Of a stretch of DNA of 45,061 bases, positions 1 through 8,120 are shown piece after piece. The stretch comes from a bacterium (GTDB lineage Bacteria; UBA10199; 2-02-FULL-44-16; JAAZCA01): assembly GCA_041648665.1 (NCBI GenBank), contig JBAZOP010000019.1, positions 1 to 45,061 on the forward strand, in the 5' to 3' direction. Below the pieces are notes generated by a model, which had not been told where the DNA came from, did not search any database, and saw nothing but the letters and a program-made list of their open reading frames with translations. A program made the translations under genes and the position numbers. Position 1 is the stretch's first letter; each line of letters opens with the position of its first letter.

Positions 1-983
1 TTTGCCAACATCTCCTTGAGCGGATGCTTGTCGATGGACTTTATCCGAGGCATGGTCTGCAGGTTCGAGGTGAGGCAGACCTCTACGGTGATGCGGCGGT
101 CCGCGATATATTCCCACAGTTTGCGCACGTAGGTCTCTTTCTCTTCCTTGGTGGGCAGATCGACCATCTCCGCGTCGAAGAGATGGGTGCCGTGGCCTAT
201 GCGGTCCGCATGGCAATCGGTTATTGCCTGGAAGATGGATGCCGGACCGTACGCCTCGCCGGCATGGACCGTCTTCTTCATGAAGTTTTTGTGCGCCAGG
301 TCGTAGGATTCGCTGTGCTTCTCGGCCGGATACCCGTGTTCGGCCCCCGCAAGATCGAAGCCCGCGATCGGTATCCCCAGATCGTCGCGCGCATGGATGA
401 GCGTGCGTACGAGGTCCTGCGATGCGAGCGCCTGGAGCTCGTCCATCGGCATGTAGGGATGTATCTCCACGAGTCTCCGGTAGTACGAGGCCGACTGCGC
501 GTCGAACATGCGCATGGCGCAGCCGATGATGCCGTAGTGAAATTGCGGCTCTCCGCCTGATCTTATCTCCGGCTTCGAGTTTATCTCTTCCTCGGCGCGT
601 TGCATCCCCCGGTTTACGAATTTGAGCACGTCGTCCGCGTTCATCGAGGGGTTCGCGTGCAGCTGCGGCGCAAAGCGCACCTCGAGGTATCGGACCCCCT
701 CGGCGAAGTTGTCGAGGCACAGCTCGTAAGCCGCTCGCTCCAGCGCCTCGGGCGTCTGCAGCACGGCTGTGGTGTACTGGAATCCCTGGAGGTAGTCGAC
801 GAGGTCGCGATAGCGGTTTTTGAACACGCTCTTGCGGAGCCCTTCCTCCGTGTACGAGGGCAGCGCGATCTGCTGGTTCTTCGCTAACTCTATCAGCGTA
901 TCGAGTCTGAGGCTCCCGTCCAGGTGAACGTGGAGATCGGTCTTGGGTATTGCGAGCAGAAACTCCCGAGGGTATTTTGTCAT
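1..983 (-). CDS. add: Adenosine deaminase, 3'-truncated by window edge
   Basis: Purine salvage enzyme that hydrolyses adenosine (and usually deoxyadenosine) to inosine and ammonia in the cytoplasm, using one zinc ion. Reading the minus strand from the ATG at 983-981 gives about 327 residues without a stop, close to the usual 330-350, so only the C-terminal end is missing. Family signatures are visible: TDLHVHLDGSL near residue 16 (HxH metal ligands), HAGEAYG, RIGHGTHLFD and EVCLTSN, in the expected order. A GAGGAG ribosome binding site lies about 9 bases upstream of the ATG, and the gene starts only 13 bases after the PorB-like gene, so it is probably the last or a late gene of that operon. 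An adenine deaminase-like paralogue is possible, but the motifs fit adenosine deaminase well. Confidence 0.93.
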   Translation of the reverse strand, partial: MTKYPREFLLAIPKTDLHVHLDGSLRLDTLIELAKNQQIALPSYTEEGLRKSVFKNRYRDLVDYLQGFQYTTAVLQTPEALERAAYELCLDNFAEGVRYLEVRFAPQLHANPSMNADDVLKFVNRGMQRAEEEINSKPEIRSGGEPQFHYGIIGCAMRMFDAQSASYYRRLVEIHPYMPMDELQALASQDLVRTLIHARDDLGIPIAGFDLAGAEHGYPAEKHSESYDLAHKNFMKKTVHAGEAYGPASIFQAITDCHADRIGHGTHLFDAEMVDLPTKEEKETYVRKLWEYIADRRITVEVCLTSNLQTMPRIKSIDKHPLKEMLA

Positions 984-996
984 TTAAGATGTCTCC

Positions 997-1707
997 TCAT
1001 TCGTCTGTTTTTATCGGCATGCTGCTTTTGCTTTCGGCCTCGTATATCGCGAATTCGCCGGAGAGGGCGGCGTTGCGCATGATCTCCACCGACTGCGACG
1101 GGTCGCAGCCTTGCCTTGCGGGGCAGGCGGCGAGCACGTGTATGAATCTGAATCCCCGGAGCGATCGCGCCTTCTTGAATTTGCCGTCGAGATCCATGGG
1201 AAGCGCCGGAGTCGTGGAGGCGCGGTAGGGAACCTCGTGCGCTGCGACGATATCGTCTATGGGCGCCCGATTCTTTCGGTCGGAGGGGCTGGAACTGTCG
1301 CACAGGACGTAGATGATGTCCTCGTCGCGGAGGGCGGCCTCGATGAGTTGCGGGAGACCTGCTCCCAGTGCATCGTCTGCGTCCGCCCACGCCACGACCG
1401 TCGTTTCCTTTTTCCCCGTCTGATCGAGCGCTGCGCGCACTCCGGAGGCGGATGCTGCGGCCGTGCCTTCGGCTGCGTGCAAGATCGAGACGCAGGCGCC
1501 CGTATAGGGGAATGGACCCATCGAGAAGGTCGTGCAGGAGCGCGGGATCACCATGATCGAATCGGGGCCAAGCGCCTTGAGCGCCAGCCTCAGGGCGAGC
1601 GCTGATCCGCATCCCGGGCAGGCTGCGTGCCCGGCGGAGAGGAGTTCGCGCAGGTCATAGCCCTGCAAAGAGACGCCCTGCCCTGTTTGCTTCGGATCCT
1701 CTTTCAT
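997..1707 (-). CDS. PorB-like 2-oxoacid:ferredoxin oxidoreductase beta subunit, divergent
   Basis: 236 residues, shorter than typical PorB (about 280-310). In the family this subunit binds thiamine diphosphate and one [4Fe-4S] cluster and works with PorA in CoA-dependent oxidation of a 2-oxoacid. Seen here: the N-terminal CPGCG (Cys30, Cys33), a Cys in PRSCTT (Cys58) and a late Cys in HVLAACPARQGC, so all four cluster ligands are plausibly kept. The thiamine-diphosphate/Mg signature GDG...DN, however, reads WADADDALGAG near residues 107-117 followed by CDSSS near 136-140: both glycines and the Asn are replaced. The substrate and even catalytic activity are therefore uncertain. It abuts the PorA-like gene with no gap between this start and that stop, so the two are surely cotranscribed. 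Confidence 0.8.
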   Translation of the reverse strand: MKEDPKQTGQGVSLQGYDLRELLSAGHAACPGCGSALALRLALKALGPDSIMVIPRSCTTFSMGPFPYTGACVSILHAAEGTAAASASGVRAALDQTGKKETTVVAWADADDALGAGLPQLIEAALRDEDIIYVLCDSSSPSDRKNRAPIDDIVAAHEVPYRASTTPALPMDLDGKFKKARSLRGFRFIHVLAACPARQGCDPSQSVEIMRNAALSGEFAIYEAESKSSMPIKTDE

Positions 1708-2874
1708 CTATTCCCTCAACCCTATCCAGATCGGAGCTGCGCCTGCATCCGCTTCCCTGGCGCGGGAGCAAGCCGTTGCTATGTCCGCTGGGCCCACGGT
1801 CCTTCCCCCCAGGCCCGCGTGCACTGCCACCGTGATCGGCGCGCCGGGTATGCCGGCGAGCGCGACTTTTATCTCCTGGACCAGCGCTCCGCCAAGGCTG
1901 TGCCCGGGGCTGTTGTCGATGACCACGAGTCTCTTGGTCCCGGCCTTCATCCCCGCGATTGCGTCCCTTATCTCCATGACAGGGGTCGGAGAGAGCATCC
2001 TCATGTTGATGAGCCCCACGGATTCGCCCCTCTGTCTCAAACCCTCCGCAGCTGTCCGCGCGGATTCGGCGATGGCGCCGGACGCCACGATCACGGTTTC
2101 CGCATCCTTCGCGCCGATCTCCTCGATCGCCCTGTACTTGCGATCGAACGTCCTCGAGAAATCACCGGCCGTATCCGCGAAGGCTTGTTCCACAGCCTTG
2201 TGCGCAGAGCCGATCTTACGCCGGAACTCCATGTCGTAATCCGGGCCCACGTACGGACAGAGGGCGCGGGGGTTTTTAGGATCGATCGCGAACTCGCTTC
2301 GGGGCTCCCCGAGGAAGCGATCCACCGACTTTTCCTCCGGGATGAACGCCCTTTCGTTATCCCCGGCAGGGGAGAGGGGGTCGTAGCAGACCATGGCCGG
2401 GAGCCTCGCTTTCTCTGCGAGCCTGCAGGCGATGATGGCGGAGTCGATGATCTCCTGGCCGGTCCGGCAGAGCAGGGTTATCCAGCCCGTGTCGCGCTGC
2501 GCCGCGACGCCGGTCATGTCGCCCTGCGTGCCTGCTGCCGGGCCCATGGCGCCGGAGGCGCAGGCCAGGACTATCGGGAGCCTGGCGTATGCGGTCCAGA
2601 AGAGGATGTCCTGCGCAGCTGCGAGCTGCTCTGCGGACGCCGCAGCGAAGACGCGCGCGCCTGCCTGCGCCGCGCCCGCGGCGACGGCCAGGGCGGAGCG
2701 GCCGGATTCGGCCGCGATGAAGCGGCCGCGGCCCGCGTTTTGGCATTGAGAGGCGAGGAGCGCACGCAGCTCATCCTGCAGCGCGCCGGACGCGGCGCAT
2801 ATGACCTGCGCGCGCGTGAGCGCCGCCGCTTTTGCCACCGCCTGATTCAACGTGATGGGCCCTCCCTGTTTCAT
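1708..2874 (-). CDS. PorA-like 2-oxoacid:ferredoxin oxidoreductase alpha subunit, divergent
   Basis: 388 residues, normal length for PorA. Alignment from memory with the family is clear in the middle: ESGRSALAVAAGAAQAGAR, then an ILFWTAYARLPIVL segment, AQRDTGWITLLC, AEKARLPAMV and a YDMEFRRKI segment, followed by the C-terminal transketolase-like domain with VIDNSPGHSLGG. The substrate-binding signature YPITPxT expected near residues 25-35 instead reads CAASGALQDE, and the Arg of the NRAxAPPW-type segment is replaced (ASGAMGPAAG). The glutamate of the ESE-type motif is kept. The gene starts one base after the stop of the GltD/PorD fusion and runs directly into the PorB-like gene. No gamma (PorG) gene is seen in the operon. 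Likely a cytoplasmic redox complex of unknown substrate. Confidence 0.8.
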   Translation of the reverse strand: MKQGGPITLNQAVAKAAALTRAQVICAASGALQDELRALLASQCQNAGRGRFIAAESGRSALAVAAGAAQAGARVFAAASAEQLAAAQDILFWTAYARLPIVLACASGAMGPAAGTQGDMTGVAAQRDTGWITLLCRTGQEIIDSAIIACRLAEKARLPAMVCYDPLSPAGDNERAFIPEEKSVDRFLGEPRSEFAIDPKNPRALCPYVGPDYDMEFRRKIGSAHKAVEQAFADTAGDFSRTFDRKYRAIEEIGAKDAETVIVASGAIAESARTAAEGLRQRGESVGLINMRMLSPTPVMEIRDAIAGMKAGTKRLVVIDNSPGHSLGGALVQEIKVALAGIPGAPITVAVHAGLGGRTVGPADIATACSRAREADAGAAPIWIGLRE

Positions 2875-2875
2875 A

Positions 2876-4666
2876 TCAGGCCTTTTTCTCCTCGCTCGCC
2901 ATTTCTATCGCGGCGCGCGGGCATTCGGTCTTGCAGATGCCGCAGCCCTTGCAGTGATGGAGGTCGAGGTCGTAGCCGCCGTCGCGTTTCGCTATGGAGA
3001 GGTCCGGGCAGTATATATAGCAGTTGCCGCACTCGGTGCAGCGGCCGCAGTGGAAGCAGCGGGCGAGTTCCGCGGCCATTGACTTGGCGTCCAGCGGGCC
3101 TTCGATCTCAGCGAACGGCTCGTCGGCGACGGAGGCCTTGGCGTTCCTCCGGGGCGCGGCAAATGGAGCGGAGTCGGCGAAGTAGGCGCTGTTCAAGTCT
3201 TCGAAGCGAACGACTTTATCGCGGAGCACGGCGGCGCCTATCGTCTTGCGTGCAGGCGACGAGCCCAACCTCTTCTCGACGTATCTGGAGATCAAGGCCG
3301 GGCCGCTGCCTTCAATGCTGCACCCCTCGATCGATCCTACCCCTCCCTCGCCCCTGAGGAGGCAGTCGATCGCTATCGCGGTGCGCTTGCCCGCTGCCAG
3401 CGCATGGACCACCGAGTGCGGGCCGCCTGTGAAATCGCCGCCCGCGAAGACGTTGAGCCATTCGGTGCGGCCGGTCTCGTCCACTATCAGCGACCCCCCC
3501 TGCACGTGCAGGGAGGAGGGTATTATCGAGGTGTCGATCCTTTCGCCCGGCGCTGCGATGACCGTGTCCGCCGCAAACTCGATCTCAGAGGCATCCTTCC
3601 GGCAGGCGACTGCCGACGCGCGGCCCTGGGCGGTCAGCACCTTCACCGCTTCCGTCATCTCCTCGATCTTCACTCCCTCTTCGAGGGCCGCGTCTATCGA
3701 TTCTGCGAACGCGCTCATGGAATCGCGCGGGCCCGCGAAGATCACCGTGACCTCGGCGCCGAGCCGGAGCGCCGTGCGCGCGGCGTCGATGGAGGTGTTG
3801 CAGCCGCCGACGACCACGACTTTCTTGCCGAGCTTGGGTTTATGTCCTTCGCTCACCCCCTTGAGGAATGAGAGCCCGGGGATTACGCCGGAGACGTGTT
3901 CTTCTCCGAGTCCGAGCGTCTTGGCGCGCAGCGAGCCGATGGCTATGTAGACCGCATTGTATTCCTGGCGGAGCGACTGCATGTGAGTCGCGTCCGGCAC
4001 CGGCTTCGAGGTCTTTACCTCCACGCCCATCGAGGCGAGCCTTGCGATCTCGCGGTCGAGGATCTCCTTGGGCAGGCGGAAGGATGGGAGGCCGTAGCGG
4101 AGCATTCCGCCGGCCCGCTCCGCGCCCTCGAAGACGATCACGTCGTGGCCCATCCTGCGCGAGTGGTATGCGCAGGCGAGCCCTGCGGGTCCTGAGCCCA
4201 CGACCGCGATCTTTCTGCCCGAGGCCTTGAAGAAGGGCTGCGCCGCGGGGAGGGCTCCTGCCTGCGAGTCCCCGACCGTGCGCTCGAGCGACTTTATGTT
4301 CACCGCCCCGCCCAGTTTGCCCCGGTTGCAGGCCGTTGTGCACGGGTGCGTGCAGACGCGTCCGGTGATGGCGGGGAAGGGGTTCTCGACGGTCGCCGCC
4401 TCATAGGCCTCGGCCGTCTTTCCGGCCTGAAGCAATCTGATCCACGACTCCACGTCGCTCGCCGTGGGGCATGCGCTCTGGCAGGCGGGGACGCATTCCA
4501 CGAACACAGGCCTCTGCGTCCTGCACAGGCCCGTGTTCCTATGCTCCATCGTGGCGATGGAGACCGGGGAGAGAGGCATCTTGCTCTCGGTCATGAGCTC
4601 GATCGGCTTCGGTATGGTTGTTTCCGGCTTTTTCATCTCCCCCTGAACCCCTGTTTGAGGGATCAT
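2876..4666 (-). CDS. GltD-like NAD(P)H flavoprotein fused to PorD-type 2x[4Fe-4S] ferredoxin
   Basis: 596 residues. Order of domains: an N-terminal Fer4_20-type domain (roughly 45-130) with VECVPACQSACPT and GRVCTHPCTTACNRG cysteine clusters, as in the small subunit of glutamate synthase; an FAD-binding Rossmann segment with GSGPAGLACAYHSRRMGHD; a second nucleotide site with VVVVGGCNTSIDAAR; and a C-terminal ferredoxin with CFHCGRCTECGNCYIYC and CKGCGICKTECP, two [4Fe-4S] sites like PorD. It should pass electrons between NAD(P)H and the downstream PorA/PorB-like pair, which is one base away and lacks its own delta subunit. The 4666 ATG has no clear ribosome site; the ATG at 4636 follows AGGGGGAG almost directly, so both starts remain possible. 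Function as the electron-transfer subunit is inferred from fusion and operon. Confidence 0.85.
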   Translation of the reverse strand: MIPQTGVQGEMKKPETTIPKPIELMTESKMPLSPVSIATMEHRNTGLCRTQRPVFVECVPACQSACPTASDVESWIRLLQAGKTAEAYEAATVENPFPAITGRVCTHPCTTACNRGKLGGAVNIKSLERTVGDSQAGALPAAQPFFKASGRKIAVVGSGPAGLACAYHSRRMGHDVIVFEGAERAGGMLRYGLPSFRLPKEILDREIARLASMGVEVKTSKPVPDATHMQSLRQEYNAVYIAIGSLRAKTLGLGEEHVSGVIPGLSFLKGVSEGHKPKLGKKVVVVGGCNTSIDAARTALRLGAEVTVIFAGPRDSMSAFAESIDAALEEGVKIEEMTEAVKVLTAQGRASAVACRKDASEIEFAADTVIAAPGERIDTSIIPSSLHVQGGSLIVDETGRTEWLNVFAGGDFTGGPHSVVHALAAGKRTAIAIDCLLRGEGGVGSIEGCSIEGSGPALISRYVEKRLGSSPARKTIGAAVLRDKVVRFEDLNSAYFADSAPFAAPRRNAKASVADEPFAEIEGPLDAKSMAAELARCFHCGRCTECGNCYIYCPDLSIAKRDGGYDLDLHHCKGCGICKTECPRAAIEMASEEKKA

Positions 4667-4725
4667 TCATAGCGTATAAGTAGTCGAAGTCAAAACCAAA
4701 TCTCCGTGTCCCAGTTCTCAAATCG

Positions 4726-4936
4726 TTGCGACAGGCTCGTCGGGGACGCCCCATTGCGACGGCGCCACTCGCTCCGTTACTCGTCCGAAAAAATCGGCTG
4801 GTTTCTGTGAACTTGGTGTCTTCCTGCCTGTCAGGCCCCAAACTCACGAAACCAGTCCGATTTTTCCATTCCTCATGCACTACGCTCGAAGCCGCGCCCG
4901 ATTGTCGCAAAGGGGCGTCCCCTGCGCCTGTCGCAG
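4726..4936. repeat. Long imperfect inverted repeat, about 105-bp arms
   Basis: The 418-bp gap between the two divergent genes holds a large hairpin. The left end GCGACAGGCTCGTCGGGGAC (from 4728) matches the reverse complement of the right end, whose complement reads GCGACAGGCGCAGGGGAC. Further in, GAAAAAATCGGCTGGTTTC (about 4788-4805) pairs with GAAACCAGTCCGATTTTTC (about 4848-4866), and the centre has CCTG-N5-CAGG. Arms match only in blocks. It could be a miniature inverted-repeat element or a structured RNA; no open reading frame in it looks coding. The rest of 4667-5084 shows nothing else recognisable. Confidence 0.7.
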
Positions 4937-5084
4937 TGATACTACTGAAAGGCTTGGAAGCGGAGCCTGCCCCTCAATGGGACCGCTGCGCTAACCATAT
5001 GAATTATCAAGTTTATTTATCGCACAACAAAATACAGGGGGGTGCCGATATAGACGAAGGTCCGATATATGGACAGGAGGCCTA

Positions 5085-6740
5085 GTGTTCCCTGTTGGCC
5101 AGACGAATGTCTGTGTCGCTGGTGCAGGCGTATTTGTGAACGCGCCTGGAGTGAGTGCCCCTGCGTTGGGCGGCATTTCGATTTTCTCCAGTATGGAAAC
5201 AATCGCCTCACACCTGATCCATTCTCCATTCGCAAATATCCGCATGCATCCGCTCTTCACCGCGCCTCAATCCATAACCTCAGGCGGATCTGGCGACTCA
5301 CCATCCGCGCCGGGCGGTATCGGCGGCGGCGATGATGGCGGCGACGGGGGAAACAAGCGGAGACTCTCGAAGCTTGTCGATGAGGTTGCATCATCAACTC
5401 AGCCGTGGGCACGGGGAGAAGTTCTAATGGTGTTGCCTGAAGCCGTCACTGCGGCCCTGAAGTTTGGCTATACCTCCGATCAGGTCCGCGATCAGTTCGG
5501 ACGGATGGTGCAGTTCTGGCACGACGACCCGAGTGCATCTTTCTTTAACCTGGAGCGCGCTTTCCATCTCATGAGGAAGCGATGTTTCGATCGCGAAAAG
5601 GCTTTCGCCCTGCTGGATGCCCTCATCAATCGTGTCCTAACTAGGCGTGAGGTCATTACGGTGGCGGGCGACGATGCGGAGGTATTGAAGCGGTACTTCG
5701 CCAATGGGGGCAGCGGACATCTGCGCTTCAAGGGGAGACTCAGCGAGGATAAACTGGGAAGGGATTATGACGGCGCGATCCTCTATCAGACCGCACTGCG
5801 ACACCTGTATAAAAAGGAGAACCGTGACAATCGCTACGAGCTCGATGCGTTGGAGGGGCTCGTGAAAGTCCTTCGAGAGTTTGATGGCGATATCTCAGGC
5901 AAGGAGGAGCTGATCGAGGAACTCGTGCTCTCCTGCCGCGGACACGCGGGTATCGCCTTCAAGGTCTATGAGACGGCCATCCGACAGGGGATTGGCGAGG
6001 AAGAGGCCTTGTCGCTCATCATCGGTTCGTGCCAGTTCATCGATCGCATTCGTTCGTGGATGTTCTCGAACGGTGAAGCGCCCATATCTATCCTCACGGG
6101 TCTCGTGCCTGTGTTGGAAGCGGGACAGCCCGTGGCCGAGATCATGGAGATTCGCAAGGCTGTCCTCGTCGCGGACCCCAGCTACTTTGAGTTGCGGGAA
6201 ACCTACGACACCCTCGGCAAGGCATATGAGGCCACCAAGGGTCGGCTGGAGGCGCACGAGACCCACGCCTTCTTCCTGCGGCTCATTGAGCAGTACGGCA
6301 AACAAGCCTTCACGATCTTCGGCGCCCTGCCTGCGGCATGGGAGCAGTATCCTCCGGAGCGCGTGCAGTCGCTCTTTCTCGACAATGGGCAGGGCGCCAC
6401 GCGATTCGGATGGGCGTTCGTCTTTCTCGCGCGCCATTGGCTCGACATGCAGATGTCATTCCCCCGGAAGACGGAATATGACTATGCGATCCTGGATACA
6501 CTCCTTCAACGGGTGCTGAGCGAACAAGGCAGGCGGCATCTCTTTGCCTGGCTTTCACGGATCGAGGAGCGCGCCGGCGAAACGGACCTTTATGACTATT
6601 TCCGCAACGCCTTTAGCAGAACCACGTTCGTGAGGATCTTTTCAGGTTACTCGGACGTGAAGGGTGGAGAGGAATTCCAGATTCCGCCTTTCCTGCTCCC
6701 GGTTTCAGACGGGGCTGCGGGCGAGGATGGTGGAGCGTAA
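5085..6740 (+). CDS. Hypothetical protein, mostly helical, Gly/Asp-rich linker
   Basis: 551 residues from a GTG start; the start is supported by ACAGGAGG at 5073-5080. I do not recognise the family. Residues 1-65 are low in charge, followed by a Ser/Gly/Asp-rich linker (about 66-90, GGIGGGDDGGDGG). The rest reads as a soluble alpha-helical protein with many Leu/Phe/Arg-rich amphipathic stretches, resembling an alpha-solenoid rather than an enzyme. No transmembrane segment, cysteine cluster or catalytic signature is evident. The gene stands alone: divergent from the oxidoreductase operon and convergent with the CDF transporter 22 bases downstream. Similarly built large hypothetical proteins with Gly-rich N-terminal linkers may be lineage-specific. 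Confidence 0.8.
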   Translation: MFPVGQTNVCVAGAGVFVNAPGVSAPALGGISIFSSMETIASHLIHSPFANIRMHPLFTAPQSITSGGSGDSPSAPGGIGGGDDGGDGGNKRRLSKLVDEVASSTQPWARGEVLMVLPEAVTAALKFGYTSDQVRDQFGRMVQFWHDDPSASFFNLERAFHLMRKRCFDREKAFALLDALINRVLTRREVITVAGDDAEVLKRYFANGGSGHLRFKGRLSEDKLGRDYDGAILYQTALRHLYKKENRDNRYELDALEGLVKVLREFDGDISGKEELIEELVLSCRGHAGIAFKVYETAIRQGIGEEEALSLIIGSCQFIDRIRSWMFSNGEAPISILTGLVPVLEAGQPVAEIMEIRKAVLVADPSYFELRETYDTLGKAYEATKGRLEAHETHAFFLRLIEQYGKQAFTIFGALPAAWEQYPPERVQSLFLDNGQGATRFGWAFVFLARHWLDMQMSFPRKTEYDYAILDTLLQRVLSEQGRRHLFAWLSRIEERAGETDLYDYFRNAFSRTTFVRIFSGYSDVKGGEEFQIPPFLLPVSDGAAGEDGGA

Positions 6741-6762
6741 TTCTATCCTTGGAACCCGGAGT

Positions 6763-7617
6763 CTAGACCGGGTCCGTGTGCACCGTGACGTACGAGTTGG
6801 GGATGGCGTGTCTGATGTCGGCGATGATCTGTTCCGTGAGCAGGTGCGCGTCCTCGAAGGAGAGGCCGCGCTCGACCTCCAGGTGAAACTCGATGTGCTT
6901 CTCCTGGCCGACCATGCGCGTGCGGAGCCTGTGATAGCCGCGCACCCTGGGATGGTACGAGCGCACGCAGTGGTCGATCTTGCGGATCATGTCCCTGGGA
7001 AGGGAGAGGTCCATGAGCTGCGAGATCGCGTCGCGCGCGATGCGGACCGCGGAGATCGCGATGTAGAGGGAGATGAGGATCGAGATGATAGGGTCGGCGT
7101 TCTTGACCTGCGCCCACCTCTCGAGCCCCAGTGCCACGAGCACGCCGGCGTTGGTCCAGACGTCGGAGCCGTAGTTGAGCGCGCTCGCGGCGAGCGCGGT
7201 CGAACTCTCGCACTCACCGACCCTCTTTAGCTTCCTCGCCAGCCAGGAGCTCACCACCAGCGCCACCACTATCATGCCGAGGCCCAGCTCCTCGTCCTGG
7301 AGATGATAGCCGTCGATGATGCGGTGGAAGGACTGCCAGATGAGGAAGGAGGCGGAGACCGCGATGAGGGTTGCCTGAAGAAGGCCCGCTATCGCCTCAG
7401 CCTTGCCGTGGCCGTACTGGTGCTTGTCGTCCGCAGGCTTTTCAGAGGTGCGGACAGCCGCAAAGCCAATGGCCATGGAGAATATGTCCATGAGCGAATC
7501 CAGCGCCGAGGCCAGCACCGCCATGGACATGGTGATGAGCCCCACGACCACCTTCGCTATGGCGAGCGCCGCGGAGACGGAAAGCGCCACGAGCATGCTG
7601 CGCGACTTGAGGTTCAC
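6763..7617 (-). CDS. Cation diffusion facilitator family metal transporter
   Basis: 284 residues, usual CDF size, beginning with GTG. Inner-membrane proton/divalent metal antiporter. The N-terminal half has hydrophobic helices with the TM2 motif ALDSLMD (Asp40, Asp44) and the loop signature HQYGHGKAEAI (65-75); TM5 carries LNYGSDVWTN (Asn148, Asp152). The C-terminal cytoplasmic domain has HxHxx metal-binding-type segments (IEFHLEV, TVHTDPV). In the zinc/iron exporter FieF the transport site is Asp-Asp-His-Asp; here the His position reads Asn, so metal preference cannot be called as zinc with confidence and a Mn/Fe role is possible. The gene is convergent with the 551-aa hypothetical and has no clear ribosome site. 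Confidence 0.93.
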   Translation of the reverse strand: MNLKSRSMLVALSVSAALAIAKVVVGLITMSMAVLASALDSLMDIFSMAIGFAAVRTSEKPADDKHQYGHGKAEAIAGLLQATLIAVSASFLIWQSFHRIIDGYHLQDEELGLGMIVVALVVSSWLARKLKRVGECESSTALAASALNYGSDVWTNAGVLVALGLERWAQVKNADPIISILISLYIAISAVRIARDAISQLMDLSLPRDMIRKIDHCVRSYHPRVRGYHRLRTRMVGQEKHIEFHLEVERGLSFEDAHLLTEQIIADIRHAIPNSYVTVHTDPV

Positions 7618-7662
7618 GATAAGGATTAATAGTTGGGTGGGGATAGAAATGCAATGATCGGC

Positions 7663-8010
7663 TTATCCGGTGATCTTTTGTGGAACAACCGGTTCGGTGC
7701 TTGTTTTTTCTGGGGGCTCGCCGCAGGTGATGTTGATTCCGCCGGACTTCGTGCTGTCGCCTGACTCCGTTACAACCGGTTGCGCCGGTGTTCCGAAGCT
7801 GGGTGGTGCGCCCAGGCCCGCGGCGCTGATGCACGCGCCTACGTTCGGCTGGCTCAGGACGCATATCAACGTCGCCTGGCCTGCCTCAAGCATTGCCTTT
7901 GATTCGGCGATATCAGGGTTTACTTTGGGTTTCTCCGTGGCCCCTGAAGTGGTGGTCGAATTGGTATTGGTGGTTTTTGCCGTCGAGATGGATCCCACTG
8001 CATCTGACAT
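7663..8010 (-). CDS. Small hypothetical protein
   Basis: 115 residues. The ATG is preceded by AGGAGG with good spacing (CAGGAGGCGGC then ATG), which argues for a real gene. The N-terminal 30 residues are Ser/Thr/Asn-rich and disordered; a short hydrophobic stretch (ATLICVLSQPNVGACISAAG) occupies residues 46-65; the tail is Pro/Thr/Gly-rich with one Cys. No signal peptide or known domain is visible. It lies between recR and the CDF transporter on the same strand, but with gaps of 45 and 110 bases. Function unknown. Confidence 0.6.
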   Translation of the reverse strand: MSDAVGSISTAKTTNTNSTTTSGATEKPKVNPDIAESKAMLEAGQATLICVLSQPNVGACISAAGLGAPPSFGTPAQPVVTESGDSTKSGGINITCGEPPEKTSTEPVVPQKITG

Positions 8011-8120
8011 GCCGCCTCCTGATGATATGCTGCCCCCGACAATATTATCGGCAGGCAGGCCCCCGGGAGTTGCGTCCCTTAAAAATTAAATTGTTTAATG
8101 ATTACCAATGGTTAAGAGGG

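Noticed and set aside
1627..3357. 576-aa open frame on the plus strand
   Set aside because: Antisense to the PorA-like and GltD-like genes, whose frames carry family motifs; a high-GC shadow.
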